Positions 18,266 through 26,915 of a stretch of 64,000 nt of DNA are shown here, piece by piece. The stretch is from the NCBI RefSeq assembly GCF_006442315.1, contig NZ_VFVY01000001.1, positions 248,001 through 312,000 of the forward strand, in the 5' to 3' direction. Below the pieces are notes generated by a model. The model was not told the origin of the DNA. It did no database searches and was given only the letters and a program-made list of their open reading frames with translations. Origin of the DNA: Mesorhizobium sp. B2-3-4. GTDB taxonomy: Bacteria; Pseudomonadota; Alphaproteobacteria; Rhizobiales; Rhizobiaceae. Position 1 is the first letter of the stretch. Every line of letters starts with the position of its first letter. Made by a program: the position numbers and the translations under genes.

Positions 18266-18601
18266 TCAGGCGGCGCCTTTGACGCTCACGCCCTTCTCGA
18301 CCAGGAAGGTCTGCAACTCGCCGGCCTGGAACATTTCGCGCACGATATCGCAACCGCCGACGAACTCGCCCTTGACGTAGAGCTGAGGGATGGTCGGCCA
18401 GTTGGAATACTCCTTGATGCCCTGGCGCAGCTCGGCGGAGTCCAGCACGTTCACGCCCTTATAGTCGGCGCCGATATAGTCGAGGATCTGGACGACCTGG
18501 CCGGAAAAACCGCACTGCGGGAAGCCGGGCGTGCCCTTCATGAAAAGGACGACGTCGTTGCCCTTCACTTCATTGTCGATGTAGTCGTTGATACCGCTCA
18601 T
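18266..18601 (-). CDS. grxD: Monothiol glutaredoxin (Grx4/GrxD)
   Basis: This 111-residue monothiol glutaredoxin binds and transfers a glutathione-ligated [2Fe-2S] cluster, usually with a BolA partner. Seen are the CGFS active site (Cys30-Ser33) after [13 protein letters not shown], the [20 protein letters not shown] glutathione-binding region and a normal length. ATG 18601 is preceded by AAAGGATG; the longer frame to 18766 has no conserved residues. In many alphaproteobacteria grxD is next to bolA; here they are separated by an inserted iron-import operon and a methyltransferase gene. Confidence 0.95.
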   Translation of the reverse strand: MSGINDYIDNEVKGNDVVLFMKGTPGFPQCGFSGQVVQILDYIGADYKGVNVLDSAELRQGIKEYSNWPTIPQLYVKGEFVGGCDIVREMFQAGELQTFLVEKGVSVKGAA

Positions 18602-18764
18602 GGAACATCCTTTCACGCCCGTGGGAGTCAGGCTCGAAGCATGTCTTTCAAATAAACCCATAGGGTGCCCGAAACAAGACATTAGCCGCGCCAGCGCCGA
18701 AATGGCGTAAACGATGGGCCGTTTTGGGCCAAGCCGTCCCGGAGCCGAACTGCGGATATGACGC

Positions 18765-18789
18765 AAACATGATTGGCAATATCATGTTT
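18765..18789 (+). promoter_or_regulatory. Putative iron-responsive operator (RirA/IRO-type box)
   Basis: TGA-TTGGCAATA-TCA (18770-18784) fits the TGA-N9-TCA iron-box pattern of rhizobia, and it sits in a longer inverted repeat AAACATGAT/ATCATGTTT (18765-18773 and 18781-18789). It lies about 47 nt upstream of the iron ABC operon start and overlaps a possible -35 TTGGCA. Iron repression is inferred. Confidence 0.55.
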
Positions 18790-18835
18790 TGGTATTACTG
18801 CATATGCGCAAACCGTGAACCGAGGGATGTGCGCA

Positions 18836-19807
18836 ATGGGAAACGTGTCGCGGGGCCTGTGTGGTCTTGGCTTGGGTTTGGCTGCCTGCCTGGCCGCCGG
18901 GGTGGCGTTGGCCGGCGATGCAAAGACGCTTTCGCTCGTTGACGATCGCGGCGTGACTGTCGAGATACCGGCCCATCCCGAGCGGATCGCCTCCATCTCC
19001 TATTTCGCCACCGACGTCGCCCTGGCGCTCGGCCTGAAGCCCGTCGCCACGACCTACATGGTCGCGGGCCGCGACCCCGACTTTCTGCTTGGCCAGACAA
19101 AGGACATCAAACAGGTCGGGCAGCGCGCCAAGCCAAATCTCGAACTCCTGTCCGAGACCAAGCCCGATCTCATCATCGCCATGAAGCGCTATACGGTGGG
19201 CAATGCCGGGCAATTGCAGAAGATCGCACCCTACGTCGCCTATAATATGGAGCTTCTGAGCGAGAGCTACAGCGAGGTCGCCGAACTGTCGAAGGTCCTT
19301 GGAAAGCCCGAGCGGGGTGAGGAACTCAACGCCGACTTCAAGAAGCATCTGGCCGAGTTTGCCGCACGCGCGCCAAAGGACGCGCATCCGCGCTTCCAGA
19401 TCATGTGGGGCGGCGACACGCCTTTTTCGTTCCATACCGAAAACACCGCCGCCTCCATCGTCGCGGCGCTTGGCGGCGACAACATCGCCGGCCCGATGAC
19501 ATCAGGTGGCAAATTCGGCCTCGAGCTCAGCCTGGAGACCATGCTGGAGAAGGATCCGGAAGTCATCTTCGTGATGGACAGCGGCCCGGATCGTCCGCAC
19601 GAGAACAATCCGATCTGGAGCCAGCTTTCGGCCGTGAAGAATGGGCGTGTGCACTATGTCGGCGACGAATGGGCTGAAACCAATGGGCCGATCGGCCGCG
19701 AGATCGTGCTGCGTGAAGCAGCGCACTATCTCTATCCCGCTACCTTTCCGGAAGTCGATGTCAAGGCCGAGGCAGCAAAGCTCATCCCCGCCAGCGTACG
19801 GAAATGA
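18836..19807 (+). CDS. Iron-siderophore ABC transporter substrate-binding protein (FecB-like)
   Basis: This periplasmic protein would capture a ferric siderophore or similar chelate. It has a signal peptide (GLCGLGLGLAACLAAGVALAG) followed by VDDRGVTVEIPAHPERIASI, the family opening, and the two-lobed PBP class III layout with NLELLSETKPDLIIAM and AALGGDNIAGPM. ATG 18836 has GAGGG 9 nt upstream; ATG 18827 and 18773 are alternatives, the latter overlapping the iron box. It is the first gene of a four-gene operon with ATGA overlap to the first permease. Confidence 0.9.
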   Translation: MGNVSRGLCGLGLGLAACLAAGVALAGDAKTLSLVDDRGVTVEIPAHPERIASISYFATDVALALGLKPVATTYMVAGRDPDFLLGQTKDIKQVGQRAKPNLELLSETKPDLIIAMKRYTVGNAGQLQKIAPYVAYNMELLSESYSEVAELSKVLGKPERGEELNADFKKHLAEFAARAPKDAHPRFQIMWGGDTPFSFHTENTAASIVAALGGDNIAGPMTSGGKFGLELSLETMLEKDPEVIFVMDSGPDRPHENNPIWSQLSAVKNGRVHYVGDEWAETNGPIGREIVLREAAHYLYPATFPEVDVKAEAAKLIPASVRK

Positions 19808-20835
19808 CGCAAGGCCGGGCAGCGCGGCCGCCGGCATTCGATGTCCGAGCCCTGGCGGCGACGGCCGTGATTGCGGCCATATCGATCTCGGTGATCGTGG
19901 GTGGGCTGATGATCGGCACCAAGCCGCTGTCGCCGCACGCGGTGATCTCGGCGCTGCTTGCGCCGGACGGCAAGATCGATTCGATTCTCGTCTGGACGCT
20001 GCGCCTGCCGCGAAGCCTCGTCGCCTTCGTCGCAGGTGCCGGTCTTGGCGTCTCCGGCTACCTGCTGCAGACCTTGACCCGCAACCCGCTTGCGGGGCCG
20101 GGCCTGACCGGCGTCAGCGCTGGCGCCGTGGCGCCGATCGTTTTCTGTTTCGTCTTTCTGCCCTGGCTGTCGTCCACGCTCTATCCGTTCGTCGGCATGG
20201 CCGGCGGCCTGGCGGGTGCTTCGGTCACCTTCTGGATCGCCCGGGGCGGGAGGGGGCGGCCGCTGCATCTGGCGCTCGGTGGCATAAGCGTGTCGCTGTT
20301 TCTGGGCGCCATCACCACCTACGTCCTGCTTCTGAGCGGCCCCCAGGTACCGTCGCTGCTGTTCTGGCTGTCGGGCGGGTTCCAGGGCCGCTCATGGCCG
20401 CATCTCGCTTATATGACGCCCTGGGTGATCGCCGGCATTGCCGGTGCGCTGGCCTGCCACCGGGTGCTCGGCCTGCTTGGACTGAGCGAGCAGGCGGCAG
20501 CCGGCATGGGCCTGCGGCTGGCATTCTGGAAGTCGGCCGTGCTGTTGCTCTCCGTGCTTCCGGTCGCGGGCGTGGCTCCGGTCGCCGGTCCGGTGGCTTT
20601 TGTCGGCCTGGCAACGCCGCATATCGTACGGCTGATGCGGCCCGCTTCGCCGGCCTGGTCGATCGCTCTTACCGCGGTGCTTGGCGGCTTGATGACGACA
20701 AGCGCCGACATCATCGCGCGCAGCATCGCGGCGCCAAAGGAAATTCCGGTCGGTATCGTCACCGCGCTGATTGGCGGGCCTGTCTTCGTCTACCTGGTCC
20801 AGCGCCGCAGCATTGCGCTTTCCGGTGCCGCATGA
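19804..20835 (+). CDS. FecCD-family iron ABC transporter permease 1
   Basis: This 343-residue inner-membrane permease belongs to the BtuC/FecCD family, with about nine or ten transmembrane helices. It shows LRLPRSLVAFVAGAGLGVSG and the EAA-like loop region GLATPHIVRL, plus KEIPVGIVTALIGGPVFVYL at the end, all typical. It overlaps both neighbours by ATGA, so the four genes are made together. It should pair with the next permease as a heterodimer. Confidence 0.93.
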   Translation: MTQGRAARPPAFDVRALAATAVIAAISISVIVGGLMIGTKPLSPHAVISALLAPDGKIDSILVWTLRLPRSLVAFVAGAGLGVSGYLLQTLTRNPLAGPGLTGVSAGAVAPIVFCFVFLPWLSSTLYPFVGMAGGLAGASVTFWIARGGRGRPLHLALGGISVSLFLGAITTYVLLLSGPQVPSLLFWLSGGFQGRSWPHLAYMTPWVIAGIAGALACHRVLGLLGLSEQAAAGMGLRLAFWKSAVLLLSVLPVAGVAPVAGPVAFVGLATPHIVRLMRPASPAWSIALTAVLGGLMTTSADIIARSIAAPKEIPVGIVTALIGGPVFVYLVQRRSIALSGAA

Positions 20836-21872
20836 TGGCCGCCGAGCCGCAAATCTCGCGACGCTCGGCTTCCGGCTGGCTCGTTGCGATCTTCGCCGGC
20901 ATCGCCATGCTGGCCCTCGTTGTCGCCACCTTCCTCGGTGTCGTCGACCTGCCTCCAGCCGATGTCGCCGCGGCCTTGGCCGGGCATGGATCGAGCGAGG
21001 CGCGCTCCATCATCCTCGACATTCGCCTGCCGCGGATCCTGACCGGCATCCTGGCGGGCATTCATTTCGCCGTCGCCGGCCTGTTGCTCCAGACGATCAC
21101 GCGCAACCCGCTCGCCGATCCGTCGCTGATGGGCATTTCGCAAGGCGCCATGCTCGCCGTCAGCGGCTTCCTGGTCTTCACTGTCTATATCCATGATCCC
21201 GGCTCCAACACGCTGCAGGAGCTGCCGCTCAACTGGCTGCCCGTCATCGGTACGATCGGCGGGGTGCTGGCGGGTGGTTTCATCTATGCGCTCGCCTTTC
21301 GCCGCGATCTCGGTCCGCTGCGCATCACCCTTTGTGGTATTGCGGTTGGAGCCGTCCTGCACGCCATCGGCATCGGCATGATCGCGGGCTGGGGGTCGGC
21401 GCGCGTCGAGGTCCTGCTCGAATGGTTCTCGGGCAGTCTCTACGCCCGGAGCTGGGAACATGTGGTCTTCCTGCTGCCCTTTACGCTGGCCGGCCTCGCG
21501 ATCCTGCCTCTGGTGCGGCGGCCGCTGGAATTGCTGCGGTTCGAAGCGACCGTCGCCCGCTCCTTCGGGCTGGCGTATCCCAGCCAGTTCTCGCTGGCCC
21601 TGCTGATTTCCTGCTGCCTTGCCGCGAGCGCCGTTGGCGTGGTCGGACCGGTGGTGTTCGTCGGCCTCATCGTCCCGCACCTCGCCCGCTTCATCGCCGG
21701 GCGGCGCTTCGACCTTGTCTTGCCGCTCACCATCGCCTTGGGTGCCATCACGATGACGCTGGGCGACCTGACGGGCCGGCTGCTGGGGCAGGCCGAGGAA
21801 ATTCCGATAGGGGTCATCACCGCGATCTGCGGCGTTCCCGTCCTCGTTGCCTTGTTGCGCAGAACCGCATGA
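20832..21872 (+). CDS. FecCD-family iron ABC transporter permease 2
   Basis: This 346-residue second permease has about nine or ten helices, the signature DIRLPRILTGILAGIHFAVA, and the coupling-loop segment VGLIVPHLARFIAGRR followed by AEEIPIGVITAICGVPVLVA. The frame is open far upstream but the start is the ATG in the ATGATGG overlap with the previous stop. It would form the translocation channel with the first permease. Confidence 0.93.
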   Translation: MMAAEPQISRRSASGWLVAIFAGIAMLALVVATFLGVVDLPPADVAAALAGHGSSEARSIILDIRLPRILTGILAGIHFAVAGLLLQTITRNPLADPSLMGISQGAMLAVSGFLVFTVYIHDPGSNTLQELPLNWLPVIGTIGGVLAGGFIYALAFRRDLGPLRITLCGIAVGAVLHAIGIGMIAGWGSARVEVLLEWFSGSLYARSWEHVVFLLPFTLAGLAILPLVRRPLELLRFEATVARSFGLAYPSQFSLALLISCCLAASAVGVVGPVVFVGLIVPHLARFIAGRRFDLVLPLTIALGAITMTLGDLTGRLLGQAEEIPIGVITAICGVPVLVALLRRTA

Positions 21873-22675
21873 GAGAACCAATGCTTTCCTGTTCGGGATT
21901 GTCGGTGAGATACGGCCGCCGCGAGGCGCTGAGCGATTTCGGCCTGTCGCTTGCGCGGGGCGAGATACGCGCGCTGATCGGGCCGAACGGCTCCGGCAAA
22001 AGCACCGCCCTGCAGGCGCTTGCCGGCCTGATCGGACCGGTGGCGGGCAGCGCGTCGATCGGCGATCGCCCGGTCGCCTCCATGTCGCGGCGCGAGATCG
22101 CGCGACATCTGGCCTTCCTGCCGCAACAACCGGTCGCGCCGGACGAAATGACCGTCGAACAATTGGTGCGCCAAGGCCGCTTCAGCCATGTCGGGTTGTT
22201 TCGAAGCTATGGTCCGCGAGACGAAGAGGCCATTCGTTGGGCACTGGAGAGCACCGGGCTTGCCGATTTCGCGGACCGAGGCCTGCGCGAGCTTTCCGGC
22301 GGCGAACGCCAGCGCGCCTGGATATCGGCGGCTCTCGCGCAGGAGGCGAAGATCCTGCTTCTCGACGAGCCGACTTCATTCCTCGACATCGGCTACCAGA
22401 TCGAAGTTCTCGACCTTGTCCATCGCCTCAGCCGGAACCGAGGCGTCGGCATCGTCATGGCCATCCACGATCTCAACCAGGCCATGTCGATCTGCGACAG
22501 AATCTCATTGCTGGAAAAGGGCAGGGTGGTTTTCGACGGCCAGGCGCGCGCACTGGCCGAAAGCGGGCTGATCGAGAAGGTGTTTCGCGTCGAGGGGCGC
22601 TTCGTCCAGCTCTCGCCGGAAACGCCGCCGCATTTCGACGTTCACCTGTCCCGCTGGCGCGCCATCAGGTCTTGA
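21869..22675 (+). CDS. Iron-siderophore ABC transporter ATP-binding protein
   Basis: This 268-residue ATPase energises uptake. It has Walker A GPNGSGKS, the Q-loop LAFLPQQPV, the ABC signature LSGGERQRAW, Walker B ILLLDEPTSFLD and the switch His in MAIHDLNQA. The start is ATG in ATGAGAG overlapping the permease stop; ATG 21881 is an alternative. It ends 11 nt inside the convergent methyltransferase gene, so no terminator can fit between them. Confidence 0.93.
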   Translation: MREPMLSCSGLSVRYGRREALSDFGLSLARGEIRALIGPNGSGKSTALQALAGLIGPVAGSASIGDRPVASMSRREIARHLAFLPQQPVAPDEMTVEQLVRQGRFSHVGLFRSYGPRDEEAIRWALESTGLADFADRGLRELSGGERQRAWISAALAQEAKILLLDEPTSFLDIGYQIEVLDLVHRLSRNRGVGIVMAIHDLNQAMSICDRISLLEKGRVVFDGQARALAESGLIEKVFRVEGRFVQLSPETPPHFDVHLSRWRAIRS

Positions 22676-23360
22676 CGAGCCGGAACACGGTCTTGGTGCT
22701 CGTGTAATAGTCGAGCGCGTCGGCGAAATCGGGCATCCAGCCATCAGGAACGTACGGGATAAAGCCGTCGAATTCGAGCTTGCGCGCCGAAACCGCGAAT
22801 CCGGCGGCCGCGAACGCTTTGGCGTAGTCGTTGATCGAGCGATCCTGAACGACGGTATTGGTGCGTTCCGCGACCAGCTTTCGCCACTTCGGCCACAGCG
22901 GATTGTCGGTGTGGCAGCCGGTGACCGAGTAATAGACGCCCCCCGGTTTCAGCGCCTGCCAGATGTCTGCGGCGTGCTCTTCGATGGCGGGCACGAGGTA
23001 GATGACTTCGTGGCTGAAAGCGAGATCGAATTCCTGATCCCAACCGGCTAGCCGGGAACCCGGCTGATACTGGACCGGCAGATTGCCTTTCAGCGCATTG
23101 GCCCTGGCGATCGACTGTTCGGCAATGTCGATGCCAAGCGCCTTTCGAAAAGGTCTCACGGCATGGAGATGGCGCAGGAATCCGCCCTGGTTGCAGCCAT
23201 AGTCGAGCACGGCCTTCGCCGACAGGTCACGCTCCGGTATCAGTCCGATCAGGTGCCGCCAGATCGGCGCGTGACCGTCCGCCATCGCGTCCTCGGCATC
23301 CGGATCGATATACCATGTCGGGATTGTTCCGGCTTCCGTGCCGGCCGGCTCGCTGCTCAT
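22665..23360 (-). CDS. Class I SAM-dependent methyltransferase
   Basis: This 231-residue protein has the SAM motif VLDYGCNQGGFLRHL (about residues 50-64), an acidic LGIDIAEQSI second strand, and FSHEVIYLV and LKPGGVYYSV as motifs II and III. The family is broad (small molecule or lipid methylation), and no substrate can be read off. It lies 15 nt downstream of the BolA gene on the same strand and tail-to-tail (11-nt overlap) with the iron ABC operon. Confidence 0.85.
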   Translation of the reverse strand: MSSEPAGTEAGTIPTWYIDPDAEDAMADGHAPIWRHLIGLIPERDLSAKAVLDYGCNQGGFLRHLHAVRPFRKALGIDIAEQSIARANALKGNLPVQYQPGSRLAGWDQEFDLAFSHEVIYLVPAIEEHAADIWQALKPGGVYYSVTGCHTDNPLWPKWRKLVAERTNTVVQDRSINDYAKAFAAAGFAVSARKLEFDGFIPYVPDGWMPDFADALDYYTSTKTVFRLVKT

Positions 23361-23375
23361 GCGGGTAGCCTGTTT

Positions 23376-23609
23376 TCAATCAGGAACACTGGTCTGCAGC
23401 GCAAGGGCATGCAGCACGCCGCCCATATTGCCCTTCAGTGCGTCGTAGACCATCTGGTGCTGCTGGACGCGGCTTTTCCCCCGAAAGCTCTCGGCCACGA
23501 CTTCGGCCGCGTAGTGGTCGCCGTCGCCGGCGAGATCGCGGATCGTCACCCGCGCGTCGGGGATGCCGTCCTTGATCAGTTTCTCGATGTCGCGGGCGTC
23601 CATTGCCAT
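23376..23609 (-). CDS. BolA-family protein
   Basis: This 77-residue protein matches the BolA fold (class II KH-like): IPDARVTIRDLAGDGDHYAAEVVAE as the beta-strand core, FRGKSRVQQHQMVYDAL with the invariant helix, and the His in the FRGKS-x-V-x-QHQ motif that is the Fe-S ligand in Grx-BolA pairs. It probably partners with grxD encoded 5 kb downstream. The start is ATG 23609 or 23603. It is in the purL neighbourhood, as in other rhizobia. Confidence 0.93.
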   Translation of the reverse strand: MAMDARDIEKLIKDGIPDARVTIRDLAGDGDHYAAEVVAESFRGKSRVQQHQMVYDALKGNMGGVLHALALQTSVPD

Positions 23610-23677
23610 TCTATAATTCCTGTGTCGGGCGGGCTGTGTTGCGGCAGCCCGTGCGATGAGAGTCGGACAAGCCTAGA

Positions 23678-23716
23678 GCCTTTCCCTTCCGGATTGAAGC
23701 AGTTCCGTCCAAAGGC
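23678..23716. repeat. Degenerate copy of a rhizobial intergenic repeat
   Basis: GCCTTT (23678-23683) and AAAGGC (23711-23716) pair around a core GAAGCAGTTCCGTCC. It resembles, in inverse orientation, the element at 47210-47265 (GAGCGGTTTTCCGTCC on the opposite strand). Both lie in intergenic space. Confidence 0.35.
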
Positions 23717-23730
23717 CTTCCGATTGAGGG

Positions 23731-24246
23731 TCAGGGGAGGGTCCCGCCCTGGTCTTGCACGGGATCATCCTCACGCATCGAGAAGGCGCGGCCGAGGCTG
23801 AAGGCCAGCACATAGAGCGGAATGTTGAGCACCAGATTGACCATCGGCAGGTAGCTCGTCATCCCCCAGGCGGATGAGAAGAAGGGTTGGCCATAGCCAT
23901 CGCAGATGAGCGAGGAACCATATTCCCACACCGCGCCGATGACAGCCGAGGCCAGGAAAAGCTTGATGCAGGTGAGAATGCGCTTCGCTCGCGCCGGCTC
24001 CGGCACAATGCGGTTCCAAAGCATCAGGCAAATGATCGGAATCGCATAGATCAGGTTCTGCAGGGCGAGCATCGGCAGCGTTGCGTTCGCCATGGCCAGG
24101 AACTGCGCCCGCCTTTCCAGGAGCGGGCAAACCTGGCTCGACGTCGTCGACAACAAGAAGAAGACGAACGGGCCCAGGCACCAGAAGAAGAACAGCGAAG
24201 GCCAGAAAACGACTGCAAGCAGCGCCCGGGCGGCCAGTGCGTTCAA
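23731..24246 (-). CDS. Unknown membrane protein coupled to purL
   Basis: I do not recognise this 171-residue protein. It has four hydrophobic segments (about residues 8-33, 58-76, 88-107 and 131-153), a soluble loop with Cys ([11 protein letters not shown]) and a second Cys (LICDGYGQ). The start is TTG and overlaps the purL stop as TTGA, so translation is coupled, although its function need not relate to purines. Base use fits the host. The short hydrophilic C-tail ends in QDQGGTLP. Confidence 0.65.
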   Translation of the reverse strand: MNALAARALLAVVFWPSLFFFWCLGPFVFFLLSTTSSQVCPLLERRAQFLAMANATLPMLALQNLIYAIPIICLMLWNRIVPEPARAKRILTCIKLFLASAVIGAVWEYGSSLICDGYGQPFFSSAWGMTSYLPMVNLVLNIPLYVLAFSLGRAFSMREDDPVQDQGGTLP

Positions 24247-26474
24247 CTGGCCTGGTCCATGAACCGGGGGAACCAGCCCTCATGCGCGGCCCTCAGGTCG
24301 GCGACCGCTACTGCCCTGGCATCGCCGAGTTTCAGCGTGTTGCCGCCGGTCGAGCCGATCCACGGCGCGAAGATGCCGAGCTCGGCCTGTTGCTTGCGGA
24401 TGGCATCCCACTCCTCGCCATGCGGATCGATCGACAGCGTCAGGAGATAGCGGCCCTGGTCCTCGCCGAACCAGACAGGAATCGGATCGGTGCCGACAAG
24501 CCCGGGCACGGTCGCGCCGATGCCGGATGCCATCGCCATTTCGGCCAGGGCGACGGCGATGCCGCCATCGGAAACGTCATGCGCCGCCGTGACGATGCCG
24601 GACGCGATCAGCGCGCGCACATGGTCGCCGACGCGCTTCTCGTGCGCGAGATCGACCGGCGGCGGCGGGCCGTCGCTGCGGCCGTGAATATCCCTGAAAT
24701 AGACCGACTGGCCAAGATGCGTGCCCCAGGAGGCGGGCGCGCCGACCAGCAGGATCATCTGGCCTTCCGCGGCGAAGCCGATCCGTGTCATTTTCGACCA
24801 GTCCGTTATCAGGCCGACGCCGCCGATGGTCGGTGTCGGCAGGATGCCCTGGCCGTTGGTTTCGTTGTAGAGCGAGACGTTGCCCGACACGATCGGGAAG
24901 CCGAGCGCCCGGCATGCGTCGCCAATGCCTTTCACCGCGCCGACCAACTGGCCCATGATCTCCGGCCGTTCGGGATTGCCGAAATTGAGATTGTCGGTGG
25001 CGGCAAGCGGCAGCGCGCCGGTGGCGGTCAGGTTGCGCCAGCATTCGGCCACCGCCTGTTTGCCACCCTCATAGGGGTCGGCCTCGCAATAGCGCGGCGT
25101 CACGTCGGAGGAGAAGGCCAGCGCCTTGGTCGGATGGCCCTCGACCCTCACCACACCTGCGTCGCCGCCGGGAAGCTGCAGCGAATTGCCTTGGATCAGC
25201 GTGTCGTACTGTTCCCAGACCCAGCGGCGCGAAGACAGGTCCGGCCCGCCAAGCAGCTTCAGTAGCGCATCGGCAAGGTCGGCCTGCGGGATATCGCTGG
25301 CGGCAAGCGGCACCGGCTTCTTCGGCTCGACCCAGGGCCGGTCGTATTCCGGCGCCTTGTCGCCAAGATCCTTGATCGGCAGATTGGCGACCTCGTCGCC
25401 CTGGTGCCGCACGCGGAAGCGCAGATCGTCGGTGGTCTTGCCGACGATGGCGAAGTCGAGGCCCCATTTGTGGAAGATCGCCTCGGCTTCCTTCTCTTTC
25501 TCGGGGCGCAGCACCATCAGCATGCGCTCCTGGCTCTCCGAAAGCATCATCTCGTAGGCGCTCATGCGCTCCTCGCGCACCGGCACCTTGTCGAGGTCGA
25601 GCTCGATGCCGAGGTCGCCCTTGGCGCCCATTTCGACAGCCGAACAGGTGAGGCCGGCCGCGCCCATGTCCTGTATGGCGATGACGGCGCCAGAGGCCAT
25701 CAATTCGAGGCAGGCTTCCAGCAGGCATTTCTCGGTAAAGGGGTCGCCGACCTGCACGGTCGGCCGCTTCTCGTCGATCTTGTCGTCGAACTCGGCCGAG
25801 GCCATGGTCGCGCCGCCGACGCCGTCGCGCCCGGTCTTGGCGCCGAGATAGACGACCGGCAGGCCGACGCCCTTGGCCTCGGACAGGAAGATGGCATTGG
25901 TCTTGGCCAGCCCCGCGGCGAAGGCGTTGACCAGGATGTTGCCGTTGTAGCGGGCGTCGAAATTGACCTCGCCGCCAACCGTCGGCACGCCGAAGGAGTT
26001 GCCGTAGCCGCCGACGCCGGCGACCACGCCGGCGACGAGATGCCGGGTCTTGGGATGGTCGGGCGCGCCGAAGCGCAGTGCGTTCATCGCCGCAATCGGC
26101 CGCGCGCCCATGGTGAAGACATCGCGCAAAATGCCGCCGACACCTGTCGCTGCCCCCTGATAGGGCTCGATGAAGGACGGATGGTTGTGGCTTTCCATCT
26201 TGAAGACGACGCAGTCGCCGTCGCCGATGTCGACCACGCCGGCATTCTCGCCCGGTCCCTGGATGACTTGCGGACCCGTGGTGGGCAGCGTGCGCAGCCA
26301 CTTCTTCGAGGATTTGTAGGAGCAGTGCTCGTTCCACATCGCCGAGAAGATGCCGAGTTCGGTAAAGCTCGGTTCGCGTCCGACGAGGTCGAGGATGCGC
26401 TGGTATTCGTCGGGCTTCAGCCCGTGTGAGGCAATGAGTTCCGGGGTGATCGGCACGGAATTGGAAATGGTCAT
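24243..26474 (-). CDS. purL: Phosphoribosylformylglycinamidine synthase subunit PurL
   Basis: This is the small-type PurL of purine biosynthesis: with PurQ and PurS it converts FGAR, ATP and glutamine to FGAM. The 743-residue protein is the normal length for the three-subunit form. It contains [12 protein letters not shown] near the N-terminus, [17 protein letters not shown], the ATP-loop [17 protein letters not shown] and the C-terminal [18 protein letters not shown]. Its stop overlaps the membrane gene. purS and purQ are encoded 4-5 kb upstream on the same strand, with five other genes between. Confidence 0.97.
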   Translation of the reverse strand: MTISNSVPITPELIASHGLKPDEYQRILDLVGREPSFTELGIFSAMWNEHCSYKSSKKWLRTLPTTGPQVIQGPGENAGVVDIGDGDCVVFKMESHNHPSFIEPYQGAATGVGGILRDVFTMGARPIAAMNALRFGAPDHPKTRHLVAGVVAGVGGYGNSFGVPTVGGEVNFDARYNGNILVNAFAAGLAKTNAIFLSEAKGVGLPVVYLGAKTGRDGVGGATMASAEFDDKIDEKRPTVQVGDPFTEKCLLEACLELMASGAVIAIQDMGAAGLTCSAVEMGAKGDLGIELDLDKVPVREERMSAYEMMLSESQERMLMVLRPEKEKEAEAIFHKWGLDFAIVGKTTDDLRFRVRHQGDEVANLPIKDLGDKAPEYDRPWVEPKKPVPLAASDIPQADLADALLKLLGGPDLSSRRWVWEQYDTLIQGNSLQLPGGDAGVVRVEGHPTKALAFSSDVTPRYCEADPYEGGKQAVAECWRNLTATGALPLAATDNLNFGNPERPEIMGQLVGAVKGIGDACRALGFPIVSGNVSLYNETNGQGILPTPTIGGVGLITDWSKMTRIGFAAEGQMILLVGAPASWGTHLGQSVYFRDIHGRSDGPPPPVDLAHEKRVGDHVRALIASGIVTAAHDVSDGGIAVALAEMAMASGIGATVPGLVGTDPIPVWFGEDQGRYLLTLSIDPHGEEWDAIRKQQAELGIFAPWIGSTGGNTLKLGDARAVAVADLRAAHEGWFPRFMDQAS

Positions 26475-26677
26475 GGGCGGTGATTTATGTCCATGGAGCA
26501 GGGATTTTGAGTCTCCTCTTATCGCAAGCTTCGCGGGCGATACACCCGTCGGCCGAGGAAAAAGGCAGAAAGCAACAGAGGATGCCCTCGATGGGACGCG
26601 GCATGCGTTTGCGCGAAGCCGGACGGAACGCCGCGATGTCCCAGCCGTTAGGGTCCTATCACCCAGGAGACAGGCTC

Positions 26678-26842
26678 ATGACCACCAAGAATGGCAAGAA
26701 CGACAAACACCTCACGGAGAAGGAGGCTCTCCATATGGCGGAGACTACCGATGTCTCGCCCCGGCAGGCCAAGGAACTGGCCAAGGAGCACGGCAAGGAC
26801 AAGGCCAAAAAGGAAGCCCGCAATTTCAAAGCCGAGGGCTGA
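26678..26842 (+). CDS. Small Lys-rich stress-type protein
   Basis: This 54-residue highly charged protein (TTKNGKNDKHLTEKEALHMA, DVSPRQAKELAKEHGKDKA) is Lys/Glu-rich and probably disordered or helical, resembling small KGG/DUF-type stationary-phase proteins. ATG 26678 has AGGAGA 7-8 nt upstream; the larger frame from 26480 runs through the purL upstream region and is not supported. I do not recognise its family. Confidence 0.65.
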   Translation: MTTKNGKNDKHLTEKEALHMAETTDVSPRQAKELAKEHGKDKAKKEARNFKAEG

Positions 26843-26915
26843 TCGGATTCCGCTTCTAGCAACCGTTTTGCAGCCAGCTTCAAAGCCAGGTGTGGGCGGC
26901 CGGCCCGCGAACGGC

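Noticed and set aside
24081..25265. Long plus-strand frame opposite purL
   Set aside because: Antisense of purL with His/Arg-rich composition typical of reverse-frame translation.
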